Positions 17,065 to 26,106 of a stretch of DNA of 43,971 nucleotides are shown here, piece after piece. Each line of letters starts with the position of its first letter. The stretch's first letter is position 1. Location: positions 1-43,971 of the forward strand of contig JAIORA010000040.1 of the NCBI GenBank assembly GCA_021108375.1, given 5' to 3'. The position numbers and the translations under genes were made by a program. Under the pieces are notes generated by a model. It saw only the letters and a program-made list of their open reading frames with translations, was not told the origin of the DNA and searched no databases. The DNA comes from Anaerohalosphaeraceae bacterium. Lineage in GTDB: Bacteria; Planctomycetota; Phycisphaerae; Sedimentisphaerales; UBA12454.

Positions 17065-18336
17065 ATGAACGTATTACTCATCGGTAACGGCGGCAGAGAA
17101 CACGCGATAGCCTGGAAACTGGCGCAATCGAAGAAACTTGATAAGCTGTTTATCTCGCCTGGCAACCCGGGGACGGCAGATTACGGCAAAAACGTCGATA
17201 TATCGGTAGATGATGGCGAGAAACTGGTCGAATTTGCCAAAATGAACAATGTCGGGCTGGCAGTTATCGGGCCTGAAGACCCGCTGGCAAACGGACTAGT
17301 TGATAAATTCGAGGCGGCGGGAATCAAAGCGTTTGGGCCGAGCGGCGCGGCGGCGCAACTGGAAGCGGATAAAGCGTTTTCAAAAGTGATAATGAAAGCC
17401 AACTCGATTCCGACGGCAGAGAGCAGAGCGTTCACGAATTTCGCAGATGCCAAAGCCTATATCGCCAGTCGGGACGAAGCGGTCGTTGTAAAAGTAGCGG
17501 GACTTGCAAAAGGTAAGGGCGTGTTTGTTTGCGAAAGACCCTCCGATGGAATCCTTGCGGCGGAAAAAATAATGGTGGACAACGCCTTCGGCGATGCGGG
17601 CAAAACCGTTATCGTGGAAGATAAACTGTTAGGACAGGAAGCGTCGATACTGGCGATGGTCGATGGCAGAAATATCTATGTACTCGAATCGTCGCAGGAC
17701 CATAAGCCAATCGGCGATGGCGATACGGGGGACAATACCGGCGGGATGGGGGCGTACTCGCCGGCACCGGTGGTTACCGAAAAAATTATGAACCAAATCA
17801 TAAAAGAAATGCTTGTGCCGATCGTCGATGGAATGAATCGAAACGGTACGCCTTACAAGGGGCTGCTGTATGCGGGAATAATGATAACGCAGGGCGGGCC
17901 GAGAGTGCTGGAGTTTAATGTGCGGTTCGGCGACCCGGAAACGCAGCCGATTCTTATGAGACTCAAAAGCGATTTGCTGGAAATAATGCTGGCGACCTGC
18001 GATGGCAGACTCGATGAGGTTGAACTCCATTGGGATACGCGGCCAGCAGTTTGCGTCGTGATGAGTTCGGGAGGGTATCCGGGCGAATACGAAAAAGGTA
18101 AGGTTATATCCGGCCTGAAAGAAGCGGGACAGATGAAAGATGTTATGGTGTTTCAGGCGGGGACGGCGGCAAAGGATGGCGAAATCGTAACCGCAGGCGG
18201 AAGAGTGCTCGGCGTTACAGCGATGGGGAGCAATATCGAACAGGCACAGAAAAATGTCTACGCGGCTGTCGAAAAAATATCGTTCGACGGAGCGTACTGC
18301 AGAAAAGATATTGCAAATAAAGCTATCGGTAAATAG
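17065..18336 (+). CDS. purD: Phosphoribosylamine-glycine ligase
   Basis: PurD makes glycinamide ribonucleotide from phosphoribosylamine, glycine and ATP, the second step of purine synthesis. The 423-residue ATP-grasp protein has GNGGREHA at about 7-14, VVKVAGLAKGKGVFV in the ATP-grasp domain, and GDNTGGMGAYSP and FNVRFGDPETQ, all family hallmarks. An ATG six bases earlier (17059) exists, but the ribosome binding site AGAGG at 17054-17058 gives proper spacing only to 17065. No other purine gene is nearby. Confidence 0.96.
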   Translation: MNVLLIGNGGREHAIAWKLAQSKKLDKLFISPGNPGTADYGKNVDISVDDGEKLVEFAKMNNVGLAVIGPEDPLANGLVDKFEAAGIKAFGPSGAAAQLEADKAFSKVIMKANSIPTAESRAFTNFADAKAYIASRDEAVVVKVAGLAKGKGVFVCERPSDGILAAEKIMVDNAFGDAGKTVIVEDKLLGQEASILAMVDGRNIYVLESSQDHKPIGDGDTGDNTGGMGAYSPAPVVTEKIMNQIIKEMLVPIVDGMNRNGTPYKGLLYAGIMITQGGPRVLEFNVRFGDPETQPILMRLKSDLLEIMLATCDGRLDEVELHWDTRPAVCVVMSSGGYPGEYEKGKVISGLKEAGQMKDVMVFQAGTAAKDGEIVTAGGRVLGVTAMGSNIEQAQKNVYAAVEKISFDGAYCRKDIANKAIGK

Positions 18337-18470
18337 TTTTGAGTCTTGAGTTCTTAGTTTTGAGTTACAGAGATTTTAGCCACGAAGACACAAAGACACG
18401 AATTTTTTTAGACACTGATTTCACAGATTACACTGATTAAAAAAAAACAAAAAGATAAGAGCAAACTGCA

Positions 18471-18522
18471 ACCCCACATTTGTAAATGTGGGGCTAACTA
18501 TTCCGGCGACTTACGTCGCTCG
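18471..18522. repeat. Second copy of the composite family 1 + family 2 repeat
   Basis: CCCCACATTT-GT-AAATGTGGGG followed by CTAACTATT and CCGGCGAC-TTAC-GTCGCTCGG. It is almost the same as 15364-15415; the visible change is the loop (GT for AC). Confidence 0.75.
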
Positions 18523-18560
18523 GCTTTTATGCGATGAGGACGAGAAATGAAAGATATAAA

Positions 18561-18583
18561 CCCCGGCAAACAAGTTGCCGGGG
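18561..18583. repeat. Family 1 hairpin
   Basis: A perfect 9-bp stem CCCCGGCAA/TTGCCGGGG with an ACAAG loop, followed by CTAAAC. Confidence 0.7.
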
Positions 18584-18666
18584 CTAAACAGATTTCTCCA
18601 CGTTGGTCGAAAGGACAACAACCGAGATTGCCGCGGCCTAACGGCCTCGCAATGACAGAAAGTATT

Positions 18667-18687
18667 CCGGCGACTCACGTCGCTCGG
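18667..18687. repeat. Family 2 bulged hairpin
   Basis: CCG-GCGAC with GTCGC-T-CGG around a TCAC loop, 14 bases before the AsmA-like gene start. Confidence 0.65.
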
Positions 18688-18700
18688 CTTCTAAATAATA

Positions 18701-21700
18701 ATGGGGTTTGAATTGAAAAAGAACAAAGCGAAAAAAATAATCATCCTTTTTATCGCAGCAGTTACGCTCTGGTTTTTATATAACTGGGGCGGGTCGCTGC
18801 TTAGGCCGTTGGCGGTAACGCAGATAGAAAATCTGACCGGTGCAAAAGTAGAAATCGATACGGTCAAATTCAAGCTCAGCGGAAAAGTTACGCTGACTAA
18901 TCTGGCGGTTGGGCCAAAAGAGAAACTCGAGCCTGACAACTCCATCATCAAAGCCAAACGAGTCGATGCGCATTTTAGTCTCTGGTCGCTTCTTACGTTC
19001 AGTCCGCAAATCAATAAACTCAAGTTTGAAGATTTCACGATAAATGCTCAGTATAACGAAGATGTAAAACAATGGAACATCGCGGCGATTAAGCCGAGGC
19101 CCAGCGATGGTAAAAAAAAGATTCCGCAGCTGAGATTTAAGAGGGGCACGATAAAGTATTCGCAGGCCTCCAGCGGTGTAAGTACCGACATAATAGGGTG
19201 CAGCGGCACAAACACGGGCAGATTGGAAATTGTTGCCGGCGATGGTAAAACGAGCTTCTCGCTTGCGACGGTAGATAGCTGCCCGGAGGATATGTGCGAA
19301 ATTAACGGAACAATCTCAACTGGCCGGCGCGGCGAGCTGATTATCAAATCGCAAATGCCTAAACTTGACATCAACCTTTTCGGCAGTCAATGCAATATAA
19401 TGAACATCGACTCCAGAGTAACGTTCGACGCAAACGAAATAAATTTTGAAGGGGTGGAAATTGCTATCGGGCCGAAAATCGTTATCAACCTTGACGGCGA
19501 TGTGAAATCGCTTAAAAACGACCCAAATTTTATCTTCAACATCAAGGCAAAAGACCTTCGGCTCGCGTATGACCCGGCACCAAATTCGTTTGCGCACGGG
19601 AGCAGAATTTTTGAGAAGTTTATCCCGATGCTGCAAGTGTTTTTCGATAACTTTAATCCGCAGGGGCTGCTGGATGTCGATGTCGTGTTGAGCGGGGACA
19701 TTAACAAAATCGCAAAGACAAAATGTGATGGACACTTCCAATGCAAAGATGTGTCGATGCAGTACGCGCTGTTCCCTTACAAGCTGGATAACCTCGCAGG
19801 CAGAATCGATGTTACCGAAACCAGTATGGTGCTAAACGATGTTACGGCCAAGCACGGACAGGTTGATGTGATAATGAGCGGATACTCGAAAGGCTATCGC
19901 GAAACGATGGACTGCAACGTGGTGATGTCCAGTCCGAATATGCTGCTGGATGCGGAGCTTTATAAAGCTATTATGCCTTGTCATAAAAAATTGTGGTATA
20001 TATTCTCGCCGACAGGAATCGTTTCAGGCGATTTTATATTTTTCGCGTCGCCGCCCGACGTGCGCAGGACAATGCTGTATGCCGACCTTTTAAATGTTTC
20101 GACGACGTGCCAATACTTCCCTTACACAATCGATAACGTTGTCGGCAAAGTGAGAGTTGAAGGCAACGTCTTTGCACTGGAGGACCTCGTCAGCCATAAA
20201 AACGGCGGTATCATTACGCTCGATGGGAAAATATCGGAGACGAATAAGCCCTCGCCAAAATATGACTTCAAAATAACCGCTGAAAATTTCGGTGTTGATT
20301 CAGAGCTTATCGCAGCGTTTCCGGAAAAGCAGCGGGAATTCTTCTCAAAATTCGATATCAAATCAGCGGTCGGGGCGGCAAATATCGCTATCTACTCGGT
20401 AGATAATAATGAAATGCCCATCGACTATTTAGCCCAGATGAAAATAAAGGCCGAGGCGATAGAGCACCCATCGCTGCCGGAGTCGCTGACGAATGTGGCG
20501 ATAGATACGAATCTTACGCCTGTCCGGCTGGATATAAAATCCTTCGTCGCAGACTATAACCAAAGCGATATTGCACTTTCGGGGACGGTTTGGACAGGAC
20601 TGGATAATAGTCCTTTCGGATACTGTCTCACGATGAAAGCGATTGATCTCGAAATTACGCCTAAACTGCTGGCGACTGGAATCTCGGAACAGGCCTCGAA
20701 AACAATTGAAGATTTCAAATTTAAGGGCAATGTAAATATCAATGCCCGAATCGGGAAAAATTCCAGGACGGTTTGCCCTGATTTGAAAGTTGCTATCGAC
20801 TGCTTGAGCGGTACCGCGGTGATGAAAAAGTATAATATCCCGCTCAAAGATATTACCGGGCGGGTTACTATCGATTCCAGCGAGCTTGAACTTTTGAATC
20901 TGGCAGCTACGCCGATACTTGGGCCGCAACTCAGCCCGGCAGCGAGGATTACAGCTAACGGCAATATGTCTATCGCGGCGGGGAGTATCGAGCGGGCGAA
21001 AATCGATATCGATGCTGAAAATATCGAAATTAATAACTCGCTTCTGCCATTGATGGGCAAGTTTAGCCAGCTTTACGAAAAGACCACACCGACAGGGATG
21101 TTCGACTTTAAATTCAAGCCGTTAACTTTTGAAAACGACCCGAACAGCGGCAAGAAGCTATCAGTCAATGGCTCAGCAATTTTCAAAAACTGCACTGCGG
21201 GAAAAAAGAACCTGCTGACAGATGTTAATCTGCTTCTGGATATAAACGCAGCTTATCAGTTCGGCTCAGGACTCCAGAGCGCGAGGGCATTTCTTAATGC
21301 GATGCATCTTAAAGTCAAGGGCAGGCCCATAGAAAATCTCGAATCAGAAATTGTGTTCGACAGCATTAAAAAAACAATCGCTACCAAAAGTTTTAAGGCT
21401 GATTGTCTCGGCGGTAAGCTGGCAGGAGAGGCGGTATTTCGTATCGGCGAAAACAATAATCTGTCTGAGTACTATTTAAGCTCGTCGTTTATCGACATCT
21501 CATCACAGAGGTTCATCTCGCCTAATGAGCCACAGATGGATAATCCGGGCGTTATCACAGGTGAACTGAATATGGAGGGGGATTTTCAAAAACCAGGCTC
21601 AGCTATCGGAAGGCTTATCGCGCAGGCAAAAAATATGAAGTCGCGGAAACAAAGCCTTATGGCGAGAATCAGCAGCGCGATTTTTGAAACTTCAAAAAAG

Positions 21701-22024
21701 AAATCTGCCTTCGAGAAAATTACGCTTGAGTCATATATTAAAGGGCCGCAACTGCAAATTGGCAGACTCGATATTATAGGGACGGCTATCGCACTCAGAG
21801 GCACGGGAACTTTCAACGTGGCTGAAGATAAACTCGATATCAAATTTAAAGGCTATACCGATTCCGGGGATAAAGATGAGCCGGGATTTTTCGGGTCGCT
21901 GGCGGCTGGATTGGCACCGGCATTTTTGAAAGTTGACCTGACAGGATCGATGGCAGAACCGAAAATAAAGGTAACCGCCCTGCCTGTACTTAAGGAATCA
22001 CTCGAAATTATCGGCACGAAATAA
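18701..22024 (+). CDS. AsmA-like inner-membrane-anchored periplasmic protein
   Basis: An 1107-residue protein with one N-terminal transmembrane anchor (about residues 12-28) and a very long periplasmic part made almost wholly of repeated amphipathic beta strands. The pattern GKVTLTNLAV near 56-65 and the C-terminal region (about 910-1080), with LGGKLAGEAVFR and further strands, fit the AsmA/TamB-related superfamily. Members of that superfamily are thought to bridge inner and outer membranes and carry phospholipids. Its presence fits a diderm cell with LPS. No ribosome binding site is obvious before the ATG, which directly follows a family 2 hairpin. The exact subfamily is not assigned. Confidence 0.82.
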   Translation: MGFELKKNKAKKIIILFIAAVTLWFLYNWGGSLLRPLAVTQIENLTGAKVEIDTVKFKLSGKVTLTNLAVGPKEKLEPDNSIIKAKRVDAHFSLWSLLTFSPQINKLKFEDFTINAQYNEDVKQWNIAAIKPRPSDGKKKIPQLRFKRGTIKYSQASSGVSTDIIGCSGTNTGRLEIVAGDGKTSFSLATVDSCPEDMCEINGTISTGRRGELIIKSQMPKLDINLFGSQCNIMNIDSRVTFDANEINFEGVEIAIGPKIVINLDGDVKSLKNDPNFIFNIKAKDLRLAYDPAPNSFAHGSRIFEKFIPMLQVFFDNFNPQGLLDVDVVLSGDINKIAKTKCDGHFQCKDVSMQYALFPYKLDNLAGRIDVTETSMVLNDVTAKHGQVDVIMSGYSKGYRETMDCNVVMSSPNMLLDAELYKAIMPCHKKLWYIFSPTGIVSGDFIFFASPPDVRRTMLYADLLNVSTTCQYFPYTIDNVVGKVRVEGNVFALEDLVSHKNGGIITLDGKISETNKPSPKYDFKITAENFGVDSELIAAFPEKQREFFSKFDIKSAVGAANIAIYSVDNNEMPIDYLAQMKIKAEAIEHPSLPESLTNVAIDTNLTPVRLDIKSFVADYNQSDIALSGTVWTGLDNSPFGYCLTMKAIDLEITPKLLATGISEQASKTIEDFKFKGNVNINARIGKNSRTVCPDLKVAIDCLSGTAVMKKYNIPLKDITGRVTIDSSELELLNLAATPILGPQLSPAARITANGNMSIAAGSIERAKIDIDAENIEINNSLLPLMGKFSQLYEKTTPTGMFDFKFKPLTFENDPNSGKKLSVNGSAIFKNCTAGKKNLLTDVNLLLDINAAYQFGSGLQSARAFLNAMHLKVKGRPIENLESEIVFDSIKKTIATKSFKADCLGGKLAGEAVFRIGENNNLSEYYLSSSFIDISSQRFISPNEPQMDNPGVITGELNMEGDFQKPGSAIGRLIAQAKNMKSRKQSLMARISSAIFETSKKKSAFEKITLESYIKGPQLQIGRLDIIGTAIALRGTGTFNVAEDKLDIKFKGYTDSGDKDEPGFFGSLAAGLAPAFLKVDLTGSMAEPKIKVTALPVLKESLEIIGTK

Positions 22025-22128
22025 CAGCAGAACCAACAGAGATATTTAAACACTGAGAAAATAAATCCTAAATAAATTCAAAACATCAAATACAAATTTG
22101 CAAAACAAATAATCACGATGAGTCGGAA

Positions 22129-24342
22129 TTAAATGCGTTTTTTTATTTCCTCTATCGTCTTCCGAAAAGCCTTGGTCTCTTTGGCTATCTGTTTTACGAA
22201 CGAATCATCGTCTATCGTGCCGAGTGCCGAATTCATTTCATCAACGTTACGGTATGTTGCCTGCCTGAATGGGTTGTCGTAATCCTTTTTGCGCGAGGCA
22301 TAGACCTGGTCGCAAATTAACTGCTGAATTTCGACCACTTTATCCAGAGCGGATTGCCATTGGCCAGCGGTCAGCGAAGCGACAGCTAAAGAATCGCAGA
22401 GTACGGCGAAACTGTGCCGTTGCTTTTGAAGATTATAGCTTGCCCATAAACTCTGGTAGCGGTCGTGAATGTCTTGCCAGGAAACGAGCTTGCCGGAAAC
22501 AATGTCGGCTCGCAGCGCATCGACATCAGATTCAACGGCTAATTGGCCTCCAAGATTTATCCAATTGCTCTGTCGCCGGCCAGCCAGTGCCTGAACCATT
22601 GAGTCGAAAGTTGCGGTCGGATTGGCTCTTAAATACTTGATGAGATTTTTTACCGCGTAGTAATGCAGCATCTGGCCGTAAGCCTCGTATGCACGAGCGA
22701 CACCAAAAATGACGACTTTGCGGCGAGACTTTTCCATATCCTGAGCTAAAATTTCCAAATGCGAAATTTTTTCGCTCGGGCCAGCAAGTAAATGACGGCC
22801 AATCTGGGCAAGCTCGGAATCGGATTTATTCGATAACGCCCCGCCATTATCAATCGCATAGGCTTTGGCGATGGACAGCTCAATTAAGTTACGGGCCGCG
22901 ATAATTTCTTCGATGGTGTCGGGAGCGAGGAAGTCAAATTCGATATTCTGAGTTTTGGTCTTGCGAATATCGCGGTTGTTGTACTTCCAACCGTTACGAG
23001 CTAAAGCGTACATATTATGGAGCCACCAAAACGCGGGGCGAATTTCGAGACGGTCGGCGGAAGCGTTATTGCTGACGAGCGAAAACGGCAGCGGAATATC
23101 CAACTCGGCAGGGAAGGCACTCTTTGCAAGCAGTACGAACGAAGCGAATCGACTGGAATGTTTGAGGCTTGTGCAAAGCCCCGGCCAAAAGCCACGGCCA
23201 GCCTGTATCTCATTGTCGTTCGACCTGCTGTTGTGGTTCGAGCCGATGGTAGCGCCGGCGGCAATGTTGCTCTGGCCCATTACTACGGCGGCAACCAGAA
23301 AAGAATTGTTGTGGTGTTGCTCGTGAGCAGGGAAAATCAGGCTGTTGAGAATTTCGCAGCAGGAAACGGTGGAGTTGTCGCCCATAAATGAATGCAAAAG
23401 GCGAGCTCCATATTTCAGGTTGGAATTGTTGCCCATTATGAAGCGCACGGCCTTGCAGCCATAGAAAATTTTGCAGCCGAAACCAATGATACCATTGACC
23501 AACTCAACGCCCTCACCTATCTGGGCAGGCTCGGATTCGGAAGAATTTATCGTAAGGTTCTTGAGCTTGTTGGCACCTTTGATGTAACAGTGCGGGCCGA
23601 TTTTTGCGTCCTTGACAATGCGGCAGCTCTTGATAACACACTGACAGGCAACCGTGCCGTAATGGCCGAGACGAGTGTCGAAACTGTTTTGAGTTATCTC
23701 GGTGAGCTTGTTCTGCAGGGGTAAATCGTCGCGATATTTCGACCAGAGGTAAGCATCGGCGGTTATCATTCCGTCGAATGGCATCACCTTGCGTGAGCCG
23801 ATTTCGTTTGTTAAATCCATCCAGATGCGGTCGGATTCGGGCTGGCCGTCTTTGATGATGCCGTTGCCGAACCTTGCGTGATTGGTGGTGTGCATCTCGT
23901 CTATGTTGGTCAGAATGCAGCGGTCGCCAATTATATAATGAGCTAAGTAGCGAACGTTGTGAATCGCAACATCGTCGCCTATGTCGCAGGCGATTATACG
24001 GCTGTCGCTCAGACCGGCAGGAATTTTAAAATCGTGATGACTGAGAACAACATTTTGAAGTCGGCCAATGCGAACGAGTCCGAAAAATTCGCAACCTCTT
24101 ATCAGAGCCGGGTCGAATTGGCCATCGGTCTGGCTGACTAACACGTTTTGCCAGTTGTCTGAAGTGTTGTCGTTTTTTCTCAGGAGTTCTATTTCATCGC
24201 TGCGGAGATTACGCCATCTGCCGGCTGAGTCGCCGAGTTGAGCGTTACGAAGATAGTATTCGTCTGAGCCTTTTGGGATGGATTCGGGGCCGAGAAAATT
24301 GTAGCCAAGGCTGCCGCCGGGAAAAATTGTAACATTGTCCAT
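22129..24342 (-). CDS. DUF4954-family left-handed beta-helix protein
   Basis: A 737-residue protein. Residues about 20-420 read as a left-handed beta-helix with hexapeptide-like turns. The start YYLRNAQLGDS...WRNLRSDEIELLRKNDNTSDNW is typical of DUF4954 proteins found in Bacteroidetes, spirochaetes and planctomycetes. The C-terminal ~300 residues are helical and match the companion domain usually found in these proteins. Function is not known; the beta-helix resembles acyl- and nucleotidyltransferases of sugar metabolism. A ribosome binding site AGAGGT sits five bases before the ATG. Confidence 0.85.
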   Translation of the reverse strand: MDNVTIFPGGSLGYNFLGPESIPKGSDEYYLRNAQLGDSAGRWRNLRSDEIELLRKNDNTSDNWQNVLVSQTDGQFDPALIRGCEFFGLVRIGRLQNVVLSHHDFKIPAGLSDSRIIACDIGDDVAIHNVRYLAHYIIGDRCILTNIDEMHTTNHARFGNGIIKDGQPESDRIWMDLTNEIGSRKVMPFDGMITADAYLWSKYRDDLPLQNKLTEITQNSFDTRLGHYGTVACQCVIKSCRIVKDAKIGPHCYIKGANKLKNLTINSSESEPAQIGEGVELVNGIIGFGCKIFYGCKAVRFIMGNNSNLKYGARLLHSFMGDNSTVSCCEILNSLIFPAHEQHHNNSFLVAAVVMGQSNIAAGATIGSNHNSRSNDNEIQAGRGFWPGLCTSLKHSSRFASFVLLAKSAFPAELDIPLPFSLVSNNASADRLEIRPAFWWLHNMYALARNGWKYNNRDIRKTKTQNIEFDFLAPDTIEEIIAARNLIELSIAKAYAIDNGGALSNKSDSELAQIGRHLLAGPSEKISHLEILAQDMEKSRRKVVIFGVARAYEAYGQMLHYYAVKNLIKYLRANPTATFDSMVQALAGRRQSNWINLGGQLAVESDVDALRADIVSGKLVSWQDIHDRYQSLWASYNLQKQRHSFAVLCDSLAVASLTAGQWQSALDKVVEIQQLICDQVYASRKKDYDNPFRQATYRNVDEMNSALGTIDDDSFVKQIAKETKAFRKTIEEIKKRI

Positions 24343-25043
24343 TTCGACCTCTTTTTAAACGCTTATTTTCATTCTTGAAGCAAGTACGAATAATGAATGC
24401 GCACTCACATCATTCCGAGCGAAGTCAAGAAATCTAAGAATGATAGATTTCTCCGCTCCATTCGTTTCGCTCGTTTCGGTCGAAATGACAACAGCGCACT
24501 TAATAATCGGCATTGGTATTAAAACTGCGATTCTCGGCCAAAGCCGAAAAGGTCTGGGAACAAATGTATCATTTTAAGACATTAAAATCAATTATAAACC
24601 CTGACACTATCATTATGCATTCCGCTACAAAAAACTTTCCGCCCTTCAGTAAACATTTCAGATAAAATTTTAGTCCGAAAAGGCGACACTATATATTGTG
24701 GGTTGCCCTTTTTGCCTATTTGGCCACTGAATAGTTAAAATAGATGTCAAAATGTGCCTATTAGAAAAAAGGTAATGGCAGGGCTAAAAAACGTGTTTTC
24801 GGGCCTAAATGACATAAATACGCACTCTCATTGCAGTTATAAATTCGTGAAAGTTTTTTAAAGTTTTCCAGAACGTCCTGACGATATCACTACTGTAAAG
24901 GACATAAAGACCCCCGCAATGGAATGGCGGAAACACAAGATGTAGTGGTTCAGTGGTAATGGGAAATTGCCGAACCTGTAGTTTTGGACTGAAAAAACGG
25001 GATTTTTCGGACTAATGCCAAATTAGAAAGGTATGCTAAGTAA
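24343..25043. other. Intergenic region with a palindrome
   Basis: No gene is supported. A repeat unit at about 24400-24495 contains a perfect 9-bp stem AGAAATCTA/TAGATTTCT at 24428-24452 and ends in the GAAATGACAA tail shared with other dispersed units of this window. A half copy of family 1 (AATGGCAGGGCTAA) is at about 24774-24787. The rest is AT-rich. It marks the end of the housekeeping part. Confidence 0.7.
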
Positions 25044-25328
25044 ATGAACAACACGGAAATCAATTTTATCGGAAAATACGAACTGGCCCAATGCAATAGC
25101 AGGATTAAAAGTAAAATGAGTATGACAAAAGACTTACAGGCAGAAGAAATGCTGGCCGAAAACGCAGAGAACCCGATAGGAAGGCTACTGGGCAAAATCG
25201 CTGAGATGCCAGAAGTAAGACAGGAGAAAGTACTTAGTCTGCGTCGAGAATTGTCGCAGGGAAGCTATAACCTCAATAACAGACTCGATGTTACACTCGA
25301 CAGGTTACTTGAAGAACTAATCTTTTAA
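25044..25328 (+). CDS. FlgM-like anti-sigma factor protein
   Basis: A 94-residue protein. Its C-terminal half (about 56-94: VRQEKVLSLRRELSQGSYNL, then two helices) matches the sigma-28-binding part of FlgM, in which a short helix and a glycine-Tyr turn precede an amphipathic helix. FlgM holds FliA inactive until the flagellar hook is finished. No flagellar gene lies nearby, so it could be an isolated flagellar regulator or a regulator of another sigma factor. The possible Shine-Dalgarno GAAAGG is about 12 bases upstream; a later start at an internal Met is possible. Assignment rests on pattern only. Confidence 0.62.
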   Translation: MNNTEINFIGKYELAQCNSRIKSKMSMTKDLQAEEMLAENAENPIGRLLGKIAEMPEVRQEKVLSLRRELSQGSYNLNNRLDVTLDRLLEELIF

Positions 25329-25389
25329 GAACCCCCACCAAAAAACTCAAAACAAATCCCGGCATAGATAAGTCCCAAAGGGACGAAAC

Positions 25390-25567
25390 TGTTCACCATC
25401 GTAACTCACCGTCTTAACCCTGCCAAGTGCATCTCTGGTAAGTTCTACATATTTTCCGTTGGGATAGTTGATATAAGTCAGCAGGCCACGCTGGTCATAG
25501 CCATAACCTACCGAGTATCCGAATTGGCTGTAACTTTCGCCCGAAGATATTAAATTGCCAAAGGCAT
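25390..25567 (-). pseudogene. Fragment of an RHS protein core
   Basis: About 178 bases differ at only about six positions from 34692-34869 inside the large RHS gene. The reading frame gives FGNLISSGESYSQFGYSVGY and then YDQRGLLTYINYPNGKYVEL, an RHS YD-repeat. It has no start, no RHS N-terminus and no tip. It is a recent copy of the RHS gene or the remains of a second RHS gene cut by the insertion next to it. Confidence 0.85.
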
Positions 25568-25597
25568 CTGAAAGCAAATCATATCTTTCATTATTAC
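25556..25597. repeat. 42-bp direct repeat, left copy
   Basis: Identical over 42 bases to 27465-27506. The minus strand of both reads NNERYDLLSDAFG, an RHS-like frame. The two copies bound a 1.87-kb segment with the tRNA-like scar and the transposase. Confidence 0.9.
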
Positions 25598-25626
25598 CCG
25601 AAGGGACTCGAACCCTCAACCTTCGG
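25596..25626 (-). other. tRNA 3'-end-like sequence (T arm and acceptor strand)
   Basis: On the minus strand GAGGG-TTCGAGT-CCCTT forms a T arm, with CGGGT following as the start of an acceptor 3' strand. Then the sequence switches abruptly to RHS DNA. No matching anticodon or D arm can be built upstream, so it is not a working tRNA. Such T-arm pieces are typical attachment sites of tyrosine-recombinase elements. Confidence 0.6.
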
Positions 25627-25814
25627 ATCGACAGCTCATCAGTCGGAAATCACAAGGTATTGTAAACTCTAAACTTATAAGAATTGCAAAAAGCGACTTG
25701 GCGGAAAACTTGGCGGAGCTATTCAAACATTTGCCTGAACTTAGGATGGTACTCACAAAATGGCACCAACTTTCTGATGATACTAAAAAGCTAATTGTCA
25801 AGATAATCAGTTAA
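25620..25814 (+). pseudogene. Possible tail of a tyrosine recombinase, decayed
   Basis: A + strand open frame ends at TAA 25812-25814 and reads through SDLAENLAELFKHLPEL and DDTKKLIVKIIS. A short helical tail of this kind often ends planctomycete integrase genes near a tRNA-like site. No start and no catalytic R-H-R-Y residues remain. The call is an inference from context and could be wrong. Confidence 0.3.
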
Positions 25815-26106
25815 AAATGGACTTTTATAAAACAAACGCCAAGTCATCTATCCAGATTAAACAGCTTTTCGAAATCCTCACGTTTCCAAATTCATATTTT
25901 TAGTTCATCCGCCAGCGTTCGCTGGTGTTCATATCCTTTTCATTTTTACAGGCTAATTCTTCTCAGGGCTCTATGCTCGCATTCTAAGCTGCTTTCTGTT
26001 TTTACCATCCAAGCTACCGTTCAGTTCGCATTAAACAGTGGTCTTAGTAGTGTTTCAAAACGTATCTCATTCTGAAATTTACCAGGCCAGCCTCTCAACT
26101 GGCTTA
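25815..26106. other. Intergenic DNA next to the transposase
   Basis: No gene is seen. A palindrome CCAGCG-TT-CGCTGG lies near 25912-25925. Both strands carry scattered stops in every frame of useful length. Confidence 0.5.

Larger units (their letters stand above)
18337..18700. repeat. Intergenic region with dispersed repeats
   Basis: No gene is seen. The gap holds a CCACGAAGACACAAAGACACGAA-like stretch followed by an ACTGATT...ACAGATTACACTGATT unit (18380-18440). Then come a composite of hairpin families 1 and 2 (18471-18522), a family 1 hairpin (18561-18583), an ATTGCCG...CGCAATGACA unit and another family 2 hairpin (18667-18687) just upstream of the next gene. Confidence 0.8.

Noticed and set aside
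14984-18700. CRISPR array, suggested by many short palindromes
   Set aside because: Units are not evenly spaced, spacers are not of constant length, stems differ between units, and no cas gene is present.
25626-25660. CTGATGAG...CGAA on the minus strand, reminiscent of a hammerhead ribozyme core
   Set aside because: The stem II between the two core parts does not pair, and the second core part reads CGAAGG instead of CGAAAC.
25596-25680. Possible complete tRNA gene on the minus strand
   Set aside because: Only the T arm and part of the acceptor strand can be built; no anticodon stem, D arm or matching 5' acceptor strand is found.
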